A stretch of DNA of 64,000 nt from Roseimaritima sediminicola (lineage in GTDB: Bacteria; Planctomycetota; Planctomycetia; Pirellulales; Pirellulaceae), in assembly GCF_009618275.1 (NCBI RefSeq), contig NZ_WIAD01000003.1, positions 124,001 to 188,000 on the forward strand. The letters run 5' to 3'. The notes under the pieces were generated by a model that worked only from the letters and a program-made list of their open reading frames with translations, was not told where the DNA came from and searched no databases. The position numbers and the translations under genes were made by a program. Shown one piece after another: positions 34,941 through 42,834 of this stretch (position 1 is its first letter; every line of letters starts with the position of its first letter).

Positions 34941-35288
34941 CTAACCACCCGTCAGGGAAGCCATCGCGCCGTCCATCCCCGGCAGTCCCCCGATGTTCAG
35001 CTCTTCGGTCAATCGCTGCATCGACTCGGCGAACATCTGTTTTGCCTGGGCGTGGCCGCGATTGGTCGCCTCGCAGATCCACTGCTGCAGGACCGAGTCC
35101 TCGTGGTCGGCGGCAGCGAATTCGATCCGCTGCATCTCGCCGAGACCGTTGAAGTGAGCCACGACCGCGCGGTCGCCGGCTTCGACCGTAAACGTCTCTT
35201 GACGGAGCTGGTCATTCATCTCCGCGATCGCTTCGGGCAGTTTTTGTAAACCGCTCATCATCGAAGCAATATTTCCAAATTTGAACAT
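34941..35288 (-). CDS. ybaB: YbaB/EbfC family nucleoid-associated protein
   Basis: 115 residues (family about 100-110). The sequence begins MFKFGNIASMMSGLQKLPEA, with the typical N-terminal helix, central beta sheet (TFTVEAGDRAVVAHFNGLGE) and C-terminal helix (AKQMFAESMQRLTEELNIGG) ending in a Gly/Pro-rich tail. It is a homodimeric DNA-binding protein that often sits between dnaX and recR, as here: 24 bp after dnaX and 6 bp before recR. Its exact role is unclear, with nucleoid and recombination links. Confidence 0.95.
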   Translation of the reverse strand: MFKFGNIASMMSGLQKLPEAIAEMNDQLRQETFTVEAGDRAVVAHFNGLGEMQRIEFAAADHEDSVLQQWICEATNRGHAQAKQMFAESMQRLTEELNIGGLPGMDGAMASLTGG

Positions 35289-35312
35289 CGATATCCTGGG
35301 TCTAGTCCACGA

Positions 35313-37262
35313 TCACGATCGGGGTTCGTCGACGCGGACCACTTCCGCGTCGAATATTTCCATGCACTTCTGCACCCAAGGATGGTTTTGCAATTCCCGT
35401 TGCCGCTGCCGACGTTCACTGGTCGTGCTCGGCGGCGGAGCCAATGGTTTGCTGACCGCCTTGGGGTCGAACCCCAATTCTATCAGCACACGGCGTGCCG
35501 CGGTGCCACAAACGGCTTCGTCAATTTTATTTTTCTGTTCAGGTTTTTCGCAGCGGCTCTTGGTAAGCGTTAAATCCTTGGGAAACAGCAGGCGAATCTT
35601 GCCCGCTTCGAGGCATTCCACCCGGCTGACCTGTTGAGCCAAACCGGCGGTCAGCTCGTCCATCTGAGCCAGAGCCTCACGCCACAGCCGCCCGACCCCC
35701 TGTTCGGTCCACTGCACGGGCGTTCCGGGCCGAATCGTCGCGGCCGCGGCCGGGTGACCAGCCGGCGCCGTATTACCCGCCGCCGGCGAAGCATTGCCCG
35801 CCGCCGGCGAAGCATGACCCGCCGCCGGCGAAGCATTGCCCGGGGCGGGCGAAACCGCCGCGGTTGGCACGGCAACTGCCCCGCTGGCGGACGAACGTCC
35901 ACTTTCCGGATTCGCCCCGGCGGCCGGATTTGCCGCAGGCGGCACAGAGCCCGGGGCCGCGGCACCGCTTGCCGGCGTCCTATCGGCCTGCGGGACGCTG
36001 GCCGGGGCCGCGGTGGGCGGCCCCGTCGTCCGCCCCGCCGCGGCATCGGGACCTACGAGGTTGGCTTTAACGTTTTTTTTTTCCGGGTCGCCGCCGGCCG
36101 CTTCCAAAGCCGCCATCGCGTCGGCGATTCGCTGCAGGTCGGGCAACTGGCAGATCTGGATCAAAGTCGTTTCCAGCAGCACGCGGCCGTGCACGCTTTG
36201 CCGGATCCGGACCAGGGCCTGATCCAACAGCGACACCACGGCCAGGACGGTCGACACGCCCCACTTCTGGCCCCGCTCGCGCAGCTCCTCGTGCATCGAT
36301 TCGCTGCAGAACCGCAGCATTGTCGGCGAGCAGCCGACCGTGGCGACCATCAGATCGCGAAAGTGCCCCAGCAGCTGCTCGCCCAGCTGGCCCGCATCGA
36401 CGCCGGCCAGGATGGCCGCATCGGCTTGCTGGAGCGCGGCGGCGGAATCACGAGCGATCAGGGCCGACGTCAATTCGCTCAGACGTTCGTCGTCGGCGGT
36501 GCCAAGCATGTTGTGGACCGCTTCGACCGTCAATCCTTCGCTGCTGAAGCTGAGCACCTGTTCCAGCAGGGACTGGCTGTCGCGCATCGAACCCGCCGCG
36601 CGGCGAGCGATCAAGCGCAGGGCTTCGTCTTCGGCGTGGGCGTTCTCGGCATCGACGATCTCGCGCAGCCGAGCCATGATCTGGTCGGTGTGGACCGGCG
36701 CAAAGTCGAAGCGTTGACAGCGGCTGAGCACGGTGATCGGGATCTTTTCCGGATCGGTCGTGCAGAAGATGAACTTGACGTGCGGCGGCGGCTCTTCCAG
36801 CGTTTTCAGCAGGGCGTTGAAGGCCGCCTGCGTCAGCATGTGGACTTCGTCGATGATGTAGATCTTGTATCGAGCCCGACTGGGGCGCACGCCGACGCCC
36901 GCGCGGAGGCTGCGGATTTCATCGATCCCGCGGTTGCTGGCACCGTCGATTTCCAACACGTCGACGTCTTCCCCCGCATCGATCGACTGGCAGATATCGC
37001 TGTCGTTGTCGGGCGTGGCCGTCGGGCCTTCGGGGGCGTTGAGCGCTTTGGCAAAGATCCGCGCCGTGCTGGTCTTGCCGACTCCGCGAGCCCCGGTGAA
37101 GAGGTACGCGTGGCCGACGCGGTTGGTTTCGATGGCGTTCTTCAGGGCTTGGCCCACGTGGCCCTGGCCGACCAATTCGCCGAAATTCTTGGGGCGATAA
37201 CGCCGGGCGACGACAACGTATTTGTCGGAGGACGTTTCCTGAGGGGCAGGGGATTCGGCCAT
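35313..37262 (-). CDS. dnaX: DNA polymerase III subunit tau (and probably gamma), DnaX
   Basis: 649 residues. It is the AAA+ clamp-loader ATPase: Walker A GARGVGKTST (about 58-67), Walker B YIIDEVHML, sensor TTDPEKIP and the SRC motif LSRCQRFDF. The zinc module normally has four cysteines, but here the stretch reads LNAPEGPTATPDNDSDIC, so only one cysteine remains. After the collar region comes an Ala/Pro/Gly-rich linker with tandem ASPAAGN-like repeats (35750-35845), then a tau C-terminal part. A run of ten A residues in the mRNA falls at codons 394-397, where a one-base slip would give a 398-residue gamma. First gene of the dnaX-ybaB-recR run, just downstream of the SRP RNA. Confidence 0.97.
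   Translation of the reverse strand: MAESPAPQETSSDKYVVVARRYRPKNFGELVGQGHVGQALKNAIETNRVGHAYLFTGARGVGKTSTARIFAKALNAPEGPTATPDNDSDICQSIDAGEDVDVLEIDGASNRGIDEIRSLRAGVGVRPSRARYKIYIIDEVHMLTQAAFNALLKTLEEPPPHVKFIFCTTDPEKIPITVLSRCQRFDFAPVHTDQIMARLREIVDAENAHAEDEALRLIARRAAGSMRDSQSLLEQVLSFSSEGLTVEAVHNMLGTADDERLSELTSALIARDSAAALQQADAAILAGVDAGQLGEQLLGHFRDLMVATVGCSPTMLRFCSESMHEELRERGQKWGVSTVLAVVSLLDQALVRIRQSVHGRVLLETTLIQICQLPDLQRIADAMAALEAAGGDPEKKNVKANLVGPDAAAGRTTGPPTAAPASVPQADRTPASGAAAPGSVPPAANPAAGANPESGRSSASGAVAVPTAAVSPAPGNASPAAGHASPAAGNASPAAGNTAPAGHPAAAATIRPGTPVQWTEQGVGRLWREALAQMDELTAGLAQQVSRVECLEAGKIRLLFPKDLTLTKSRCEKPEQKNKIDEAVCGTAARRVLIELGFDPKAVSKPLAPPPSTTSERRQRQRELQNHPWVQKCMEIFDAEVVRVDEPRS
36073..36082 (-). 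promoter_or_regulatory. dnaX: A10 slippery site in dnaX (predicted gamma/tau switch)
   Basis: The coding strand reads GAA AAA AAA AAC GTT AAA. Adding one A, or a -1 ribosomal slip, gives GAA AAA AAA AAA CGT TAA, a stop two codons later. Losing one A gives ACG TTA AAG CCA ACC TCG TAG, also a quick stop. A hairpin with a 7-bp outer stem (36038-36044 with 36007-36013) and a 6-bp inner stem (36030-36035 with 36015-36020) lies 28 bases downstream. Homopolymers of this length are rare in such GC-rich DNA. Thermus thermophilus dnaX uses an A9 run in a similar place for transcriptional slippage. Confidence 0.7.
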
Positions 37263-37291
37263 CGTTTTCTAAGCAGAGTCCAACAAGAGAT

Positions 37292-37407
37292 GAATTGCCC
37301 GCCGGAGGCGACCCCCACACAAAGGTACCCCGCTTATGGCTGCTCCAGTTAAGGCCTGACCAGGTTCACGGCTCCCCATCGCGAGGGCCGCCACCGGCGG
37401 GCAATTC
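37292..37407 (-). ncRNA. ffs: Small bacterial SRP RNA (4.5S type)
   Basis: The minus strand contains the conserved apical core GGTCAGGCC...GGAGCAGCC around 37340-37365, matching the Ffh-binding domain of 4.5S RNA. The ends form a perfect 14-bp stem, GAATTGCCCGCCGG paired with CCGGCGGGCAATTC, giving a ~116-nt hairpin RNA. The apical loop reads CC-UUAACU-GG, which fits a URRC-type (UAAC) loop rather than the GGAA loop of E. coli. It lies 29 bp upstream of dnaX on the same strand, the same order as scr-dnaX in Bacillus subtilis. The exact ends are inferred from the stem. Confidence 0.93.
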
Positions 37408-37681
37408 GATTGGCTCGATAGGCCACCCGGACACAGATGGTGTCGGTCACGGGCGAAGGGCTAGATTCTGATGCGCTCCGCCCTCCCTGTCAACGCGGTG
37501 CGAACCGGCGGCGGGCAGATTTGCGGCCGCCCGCATTGATCTTGCTGGCGGTCGATGGGTTTTCCTAGGATCGAGGGCCGCGACCAATCGGTGTTCTGGC
37601 GAAAACACATGCCCGGTGAACGTGCGATGGTCCGGTCTGTCCGCTTCTTTCCAAAATCACGGTAGCAAGGATTTATCCGCG

Positions 37682-38311
37682 ATGACGGCCCCCAAGCAAC
37701 GCCTCGACATCGACGCCCACACTATTGTTCGACACCAACAGGAACTGGTGGCCCGTTGGCACGAGCAGGACATCGACAATCCGTACACCGGATTCCTGCA
37801 ACTGGTTTGCCAGCAGCATGAATTCAATTTCCGTCTGTGGCACGAGGAAGACATCGCTCGCAGCCCCACGGCCAGCGACACCGAAATCGCCCAGGTCAAA
37901 CGCAACATCGATGGGCTGAACCAGAAGCGTAACGACATGATCGAACGCCTCGACGACGCGATCACCGAACGGCTGCAGAGCGAAGGTGTGGTGGTCGCCG
38001 CCGAGGCCCCGATCAACACCGAAACGGCCGGCAGCACGATCGATCGCCTCTCGATCATGTCGCTGCGTCTGTATCACTACGAGGAACAGCTGCACCGCGG
38101 CGACGCCGACCAGGCCCACAAAGCCAAGGTCACGCAGCGGATCGAAATCTGCCGCTTGCAGCACAGCGACTTGACCGACGCCTTGGCCACGCTGCTGGAC
38201 GACCTGTTCGCCGGCCGCAAACTGCACAAGACCTATCGTCAGTTCAAGATGTACAACGACCCTTCGTTGAACCCCTCGATCTACCAGGCTTCCCAGCGTC
38301 GCGCTGGTTAA
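37682..38311 (+). CDS. DUF4254 family protein
   Basis: 209 residues from ATG 37682, with AAGGA about 11 bases upstream. It is mostly helical. Family features are QQHEFNFRLWHEEDIARSP, KRNIDGLNQKRNDMIERLDD and IDRLSIMSLRLYHYEEQL. The family has no assigned activity and occurs in planctomycetes and some other bacteria, sometimes near LPS or sugar genes. No signal peptide or membrane helix is seen. The next gene (HEAT membrane protein) starts 16 bp later on the same strand, so the two are likely co-transcribed. Confidence 0.82.
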   Translation: MTAPKQRLDIDAHTIVRHQQELVARWHEQDIDNPYTGFLQLVCQQHEFNFRLWHEEDIARSPTASDTEIAQVKRNIDGLNQKRNDMIERLDDAITERLQSEGVVVAAEAPINTETAGSTIDRLSIMSLRLYHYEEQLHRGDADQAHKAKVTQRIEICRLQHSDLTDALATLLDDLFAGRKLHKTYRQFKMYNDPSLNPSIYQASQRRAG

Positions 38312-38327
38312 ACGGACGCCCCCTTCG

Positions 38328-39557
38328 ATGGACAACCCGTTTGCAGTCGATCGACGTCCGCGCGCTCCACTGCGGACCGTGCGGACATTGGCCGTGGTGG
38401 TGGTCGCCTTGGTGGGCGTGCTGGGTATCCAGTGGGGCTCCCAAAGATGGCTACTGACGCGTCTGTCGACGGGTCTGAACGAACAACCGATCGACGTGCG
38501 GATCCAGCGGCTGCAGCAAATCGCCCAGCTCGGTTCGATCGGCATGCCGGTCCTGACCGAGCAGCTGGCCTCGCCCGAGGAGGCCGTTGCCCGCACCGCT
38601 TTCGATCTGCTCCGCGAAGACCAACGCGGCTGGGTCGAATTGACCGACCGGCGGGCCGACGACCGGCATCATCGCCTGGTACAGGAATTGACCGAGGTCG
38701 CGCCGCGGCTGCCTCGCTCGCGCAGCGGCTGGCTGGCGATGCTGCTGAACCGCACCATCGTCGAAACCGTCGAACATGCTTCCAGCGACGCGTCGCTGGC
38801 CTACCGACAAGCGACCGAGCTGTTGGCCAGCTTTTCCGCGGGCGATGGCGTCGACGACCTGCCCGATACCAGCGAACGGCTTGCTTCGAGTGATCCGGAT
38901 GCGGCGACGCCGCGGGTCGCCCTGCGAACCCAACCATTACCGCTCGAGGACACGGCTCCGGCCTCGTCGCCGCCACCGCCGGCCGCAGCGCAAGGCCCCG
39001 AGACGGAATCGTCTGCAGGCCAGGAGCGATCCTCTGCGAGCGAATCCCAGGAAGCTTTGCTGCAGCCGCTGGAAACCAGCAACCAAGTCCCCCAGTTATC
39101 GCCGGTCCGCGTTCAATCGGGACGGGGACGGGAGGCCGTCGTGGTTCCCGTGGAATACTTGAGCGGCGGTCCTTTCGAAGCCTACACGACGCGCAGCGTG
39201 ATCGCAGGCCTGCGCAGCGTTCAGCCGCAGCTGAGAGACGCGGCCCATCGCGAACTGCAGCGCCGCGGCTTTGACCAAACGGCTTTGCTGCTAGCCGAAC
39301 GTTTGGCCGATCCGGACATCCGTGTACGCTTGGCACTGCTGTCGGAACTAGCCCGGCACGACGAACTGGACCCTCGCCAGTGGCTGCAGTGGTTGGGCGA
39401 AGACGCCGAACCCGAGGTCCGGCGTCAGGCGATTGCCGCGTTGGGAACGATGGACCAAGCCGAGACGGTCCAGTGGCTGCGTGAGCGGCTGGCGGTCGAG
39501 CGGGATCCGGCGGTCGCGGACCTGATTCGTCGCATCCTCCAGCAGCGCAAAAAATAA
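38328..39557 (+). CDS. Membrane-anchored HEAT-repeat protein
   Basis: 409 residues. One N-terminal membrane helix (LAVVVVALVGVLGIQWG, about 21-38) is followed by a first HEAT-like unit (QRLQQIAQLGSIGMPVLTEQ). A Pro/Ala/Ser-rich low-complexity linker comes next (about 200-260, ASSPPPPAAAQ). A C-terminal block of HEAT/PBS-lyase repeats closes the protein (RSVQPQLRDAAHRELQRRG, DPDIRVRLALLSELARHD, DAEPEVRRQAIAALGTMDQA). It is probably a protein-protein scaffold on the periplasmic face. The final Lys-Lys codons and stop overlap the terminator of the convergent oxidoreductase gene. Confidence 0.82.
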   Translation: MDNPFAVDRRPRAPLRTVRTLAVVVVALVGVLGIQWGSQRWLLTRLSTGLNEQPIDVRIQRLQQIAQLGSIGMPVLTEQLASPEEAVARTAFDLLREDQRGWVELTDRRADDRHHRLVQELTEVAPRLPRSRSGWLAMLLNRTIVETVEHASSDASLAYRQATELLASFSAGDGVDDLPDTSERLASSDPDAATPRVALRTQPLPLEDTAPASSPPPPAAAQGPETESSAGQERSSASESQEALLQPLETSNQVPQLSPVRVQSGRGREAVVVPVEYLSGGPFEAYTTRSVIAGLRSVQPQLRDAAHRELQRRGFDQTALLLAERLADPDIRVRLALLSELARHDELDPRQWLQWLGEDAEPEVRRQAIAALGTMDQAETVQWLRERLAVERDPAVADLIRRILQQRKK

Positions 39558-39587
39558 GCTCGCAGCACCGGCGGCGCTGCGAGCTTA
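39549..39587 (-). terminator. Intrinsic terminator of the Gfo/Idh/MocA gene, overlapping the convergent gene end
   Basis: A perfect 12-bp stem (TAAGCTCGCAGC at 39555-39566 with GCTGCGAGCTTA at 39576-39587, 9-base loop) lies 25 bp after the oxidoreductase stop. On the minus strand it is followed directly by six T residues (39549-39554). Those six bases are also the last two Lys codons of the convergent HEAT gene, and the stem contains its TAA stop. Confidence 0.88.
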
Positions 39588-39612
39588 CGAATCACTTCAG
39601 CGCTGCGGCACG

Positions 39613-41040
39613 CTACATTTCCCAGCCGTCGCGGTATTCGCGGCTGACGAATTCGTTGACCGCTTCGACGTTGGGGCTGCGCATCGCCTTGGCATCCCAC
39701 TTGACGCGCTGACCTTCTCCGGCTCGCATCGCCAGGTTGCCGACCAGGATGGTTTCGGTCAGGCGGCCAGCGTAGTCGAAGTTGGCCATCGTGCCGGGTT
39801 CGTATTCGCCTTTGACGGTCGACACGAACTCCCACTTCTGCCGTTCATCACCGCTGGCGTTGTACGGAATCCGCGGCAAGGTCTGCTCGGGCTTTTTGTA
39901 GTCCGTGAACCTGTCTTCGGGCAGCAGGATCGCCCGCGCACCGTAATCATCCGGCGAGAACAAGATGCCCTTGGTGCCGATCAGCACGGCACCGCTGGTC
40001 TTGCGACCATTGCCACTGCGTTGGGCTTCGACGCGGCGTTGGAACGAGGCCGGCAACTGCGAGATCACCGATTCGTCGGGCAGGTTGCCGCCGTCGTACC
40101 AGTGGAACTTGCAGGGCTTGAAGTTCCCGCGTTCCGGGAACTCGAACAACAGCGTGGAGCTGCCGGGGAAGGTTTCGCCTTCGACGATTCCCGGGTTCTT
40201 CACGGCGGTCACCGCGACCGGGTCCCACAGATCCAGGGCCATCACCGGCATGTTGGTCGTGTGGCACGCCATGTCGCCCAGAGCGCCGGTGCCGAAGTCG
40301 ACCCAGCCGCGCCAGTTGAACGAGTGGTAAACGCCTTTCTTGAAGGGCCGCATGGGAGCCGGTCCGATCCAGGCGTCCCAGTTCAGGCCTTCGGGAATCG
40401 GATCTTCGCCTTCGGGACGTCCGAGGCCCTGCGGCCAGACCGGACGGTTGGTCCAGACGTGCACGTCGGTCACATCGCCGATCACGCCGTCGCGGACCAT
40501 TTCGACCGCTTCGCGAAGCCCGTCTTCGGAGGTGCCTTGGTTGCCCATCTGCGTCACCACGCCGGTTTCGGCCGCCGTTTCGCGCAAAGCCCGTGCTTCG
40601 GCGATCGACCAGGTCAGCGGTTTCTGACAGTACACGTGCTTCTTCATCCGCATCGCCTTCAAGGCGGCGGTGGCGTGGGTGTGGTCGGGCGTGCTGACGG
40701 TAACGATGTCGACCTTGTCGCCCAGTTGGTCCAGCATTTCGCGGAAGTCGGAGAACTGCTTGGCGTCGGGGAACTCGCGTCCCTTCTTGGTCAGGGTGCC
40801 AGCATCGACGTCGCACAAGCCGACGATTTTGACGCCCAGGTCGCCGATGTGACTGCAGTCGCTGCTGCCCTTGCCGCCAACGCCGATGCAGGCTGCGGTC
40901 AAGGCGTTCTGTGCCGATTCCTGACCGACCGCTTGGGACAGACCTTGGCTGCCGAGCCACAGGCCGGTTCCCAGTGCCGCGGATTGTTTGACGAAGGTTC
41001 GACGCGTCGAACCACGCTGGACAGATTTAGATTGGGCCAT
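39613..41040 (-). CDS. Tat-exported Gfo/Idh/MocA family oxidoreductase
   Basis: 475 residues. The N-terminus is a twin-arginine signal (GSTRRTFVKQSAALGTGLWL, cleavage near AVGQES), so the enzyme is exported folded with its cofactor. The Rossmann fold follows (TAACIGVGGKGSSDCSHIGD, IVGLCDVDA). The EKP-type active site is QKP with the lysine kept (HVYCQKPLTWSIAEA). The C-terminal substrate domain includes HVWTNRPVWPQG and the GALGDMACHTTNM motif typical of large planctomycete paralogues. It is probably a glycoside or inositol-like NAD(P)-dependent oxidoreductase of unknown substrate. The gene stands alone with its own terminator. Confidence 0.93.
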   Translation of the reverse strand: MAQSKSVQRGSTRRTFVKQSAALGTGLWLGSQGLSQAVGQESAQNALTAACIGVGGKGSSDCSHIGDLGVKIVGLCDVDAGTLTKKGREFPDAKQFSDFREMLDQLGDKVDIVTVSTPDHTHATAALKAMRMKKHVYCQKPLTWSIAEARALRETAAETGVVTQMGNQGTSEDGLREAVEMVRDGVIGDVTDVHVWTNRPVWPQGLGRPEGEDPIPEGLNWDAWIGPAPMRPFKKGVYHSFNWRGWVDFGTGALGDMACHTTNMPVMALDLWDPVAVTAVKNPGIVEGETFPGSSTLLFEFPERGNFKPCKFHWYDGGNLPDESVISQLPASFQRRVEAQRSGNGRKTSGAVLIGTKGILFSPDDYGARAILLPEDRFTDYKKPEQTLPRIPYNASGDERQKWEFVSTVKGEYEPGTMANFDYAGRLTETILVGNLAMRAGEGQRVKWDAKAMRSPNVEAVNEFVSREYRDGWEM

Positions 41041-41389
41041 TCAATAAACTCCGAACAAGAAAATTGCATCCAGCCGTGGCGCATTACCATGCTTGCCCCG
41101 GTGGATAGAACACGATTGAGGAAACGAGGTGGGGTAAGGATTGGGGTAGGCAAACACGTGGGTGGGACGGACACCCCGGGGGGTGGCAGACGCATTCCCG
41201 GGGGTGCGATCGACATCCTGAAGGTACCGCCCGTAGGGCGACGCTCGCTCTACAATAGCAGCTGGGCGGCCAACAAACAATCAATTGCGTTCCTCTGCTC
41301 GCCCTAAACACCGCCTTTGGACTAAACTGCTGCTTCCGATACAGCTTTCCCTCCCTTTCACCCAAAACGCCCCAGTGACGGAGTCCTTT

Positions 41390-42826
41390 GTGAGCCGATT
41401 CATGTTTCGTTTACCTCGCCTGTCCGCCTGCCTGCCGTTTGCGGCCGTCCTGGTCGTCTGCACCAGTGCCGGTTGCCAGGAAAACCAGCCGCTGGAACCC
41501 ACTCAGACCACGCGTGCAGAGCTGGAGCAGACCCCGAACCCGGTGACGCCCAAACCCTATCCTTTGACCAACGCGGATTCGGTCCAGCGGCCCCAGCCTG
41601 TGGCCCAGCCCAGCCCTCCCGTCCAACAAGCCCCACAGCAGTCCGACGATGCGGTCGCGGCGCTGGAGGCGGCCGGGTACGCCCTGACGACCAACAGCCA
41701 GGGACACGTCGTCGAGTTGGCCGTGGGTACGGATGATTCGATTGCCGATACGTTTCAGCATTTTGCTGGTTTGCCGCACGTCAAAATCGCTCGGCTCTCC
41801 GGACCCGGCATCCATGACGAAGGCCTCGAGGCGTTGGCGGAACTGGAAAACCTCCAGCGGCTGGACCTGACCGATGCGGCGATCACCGACGAAGCGATGA
41901 AAACGGTCGGCAAACTGGACAAGCTGGTCGCGCTGTTCCTCCGCCGCACCGGCATTTCCAACGATGGTCTGGCACATCTGACCGACCTGCCCAAGTTGCG
42001 GGCGATCGACGTGCGCAACAGCAATATCTCCGATCCCGGCATGGATCACCTGGCCAAGATCACGACCCTGGAAGACATCCAGCTGGAAAAATCCAACGTG
42101 ACCGACGCCGGAATCGAAAAACTGGCCGACCTGAAACTGAAGAGCATCAACGTGAACTACTGCACGTCGATCAGCGATGCGTCGCTGCAGGTGTTCGGCC
42201 AAATGCCGACGCTGCAGTACATTCAGATGGACGCCAGCAAGATCAGCGACGAAGGCATGCCGGCGGTCGCCAATTTGAAGAAGCTGAAGCGGCTGCGAAT
42301 TCGCGAGACCGACATCACCGGCGAAGGGTTCAAGCACGTCGCCGGCCTGGACCAATTGGACCGCTTGGAACTGCGCGGCACGTCGATCGACAACCAGGGC
42401 GTGGCGATCATCGCCGACCTGCCCAACGTCACCTATCTGGACCTCAGCGAATGCCGCTTGATCGACTCCGAAGGTTTTGCGCCGCTGAACCAGCTGAAGA
42501 AACTGCGACTGCTGGGCCTGTGGGAAACCAAGCTCGATGACGAAGCGCTGGCCCAGCTGGGTGATTTGACCGAACTGGAAGACCTGGACCTGAAGTCCAC
42601 GTCGATCACCGACGAAGCCACGCCGACGCTGCTGAAGTTTAAAAAGTTGAAGCGTCTGAACGTGGCTGGCACCCAGCTGGCCGATGAAAGCATCCGCAAG
42701 CTGGCCGCTCTGCCGAACCTGGTCTACTTGAACATCGCCAACAACTCGAACATCGGCTTTGATGTCATCGACGAATTGATCGAGAAGTACGAAGACCTGA
42801 ACCTGGTCGAATACGAGAGCGGCTGA
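41390..42826 (+). CDS. Leucine-rich-repeat lipoprotein
   Basis: 478 residues from GTG 41390, with a GGAG 6 bases upstream; ATG 41402 is also possible. The signal peptide is of lipoprotein type (LSACLPFAAVLVVCTSAGC), with the lipobox Cys near residue 29. After a Pro/Gln-rich spacer, about fourteen 23-24-residue LRR units follow (LENLQRLDLTDAAITDEAMK, LKRLRIRETDITGEGFKHVA, LEDLDLKSTSITDEATPTLL). This gives a curved surface for protein or glycan binding outside the cytoplasm. It is related to the many LRR lipoproteins of planctomycetes. It ends 8 bp from the convergent vWA gene. Confidence 0.88.
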   Translation: MSRFMFRLPRLSACLPFAAVLVVCTSAGCQENQPLEPTQTTRAELEQTPNPVTPKPYPLTNADSVQRPQPVAQPSPPVQQAPQQSDDAVAALEAAGYALTTNSQGHVVELAVGTDDSIADTFQHFAGLPHVKIARLSGPGIHDEGLEALAELENLQRLDLTDAAITDEAMKTVGKLDKLVALFLRRTGISNDGLAHLTDLPKLRAIDVRNSNISDPGMDHLAKITTLEDIQLEKSNVTDAGIEKLADLKLKSINVNYCTSISDASLQVFGQMPTLQYIQMDASKISDEGMPAVANLKKLKRLRIRETDITGEGFKHVAGLDQLDRLELRGTSIDNQGVAIIADLPNVTYLDLSECRLIDSEGFAPLNQLKKLRLLGLWETKLDDEALAQLGDLTELEDLDLKSTSITDEATPTLLKFKKLKRLNVAGTQLADESIRKLAALPNLVYLNIANNSNIGFDVIDELIEKYEDLNLVEYESG

Positions 42827-42834
42827 GCTCCGCG

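Noticed and set aside
32863-37352. Plus-strand frames of 570-580 codons opposite rpoN and dnaX
   Set aside because: Both are fully covered by conserved minus-strand genes, and the antisense products are His/Gln/Arg-rich without domains.
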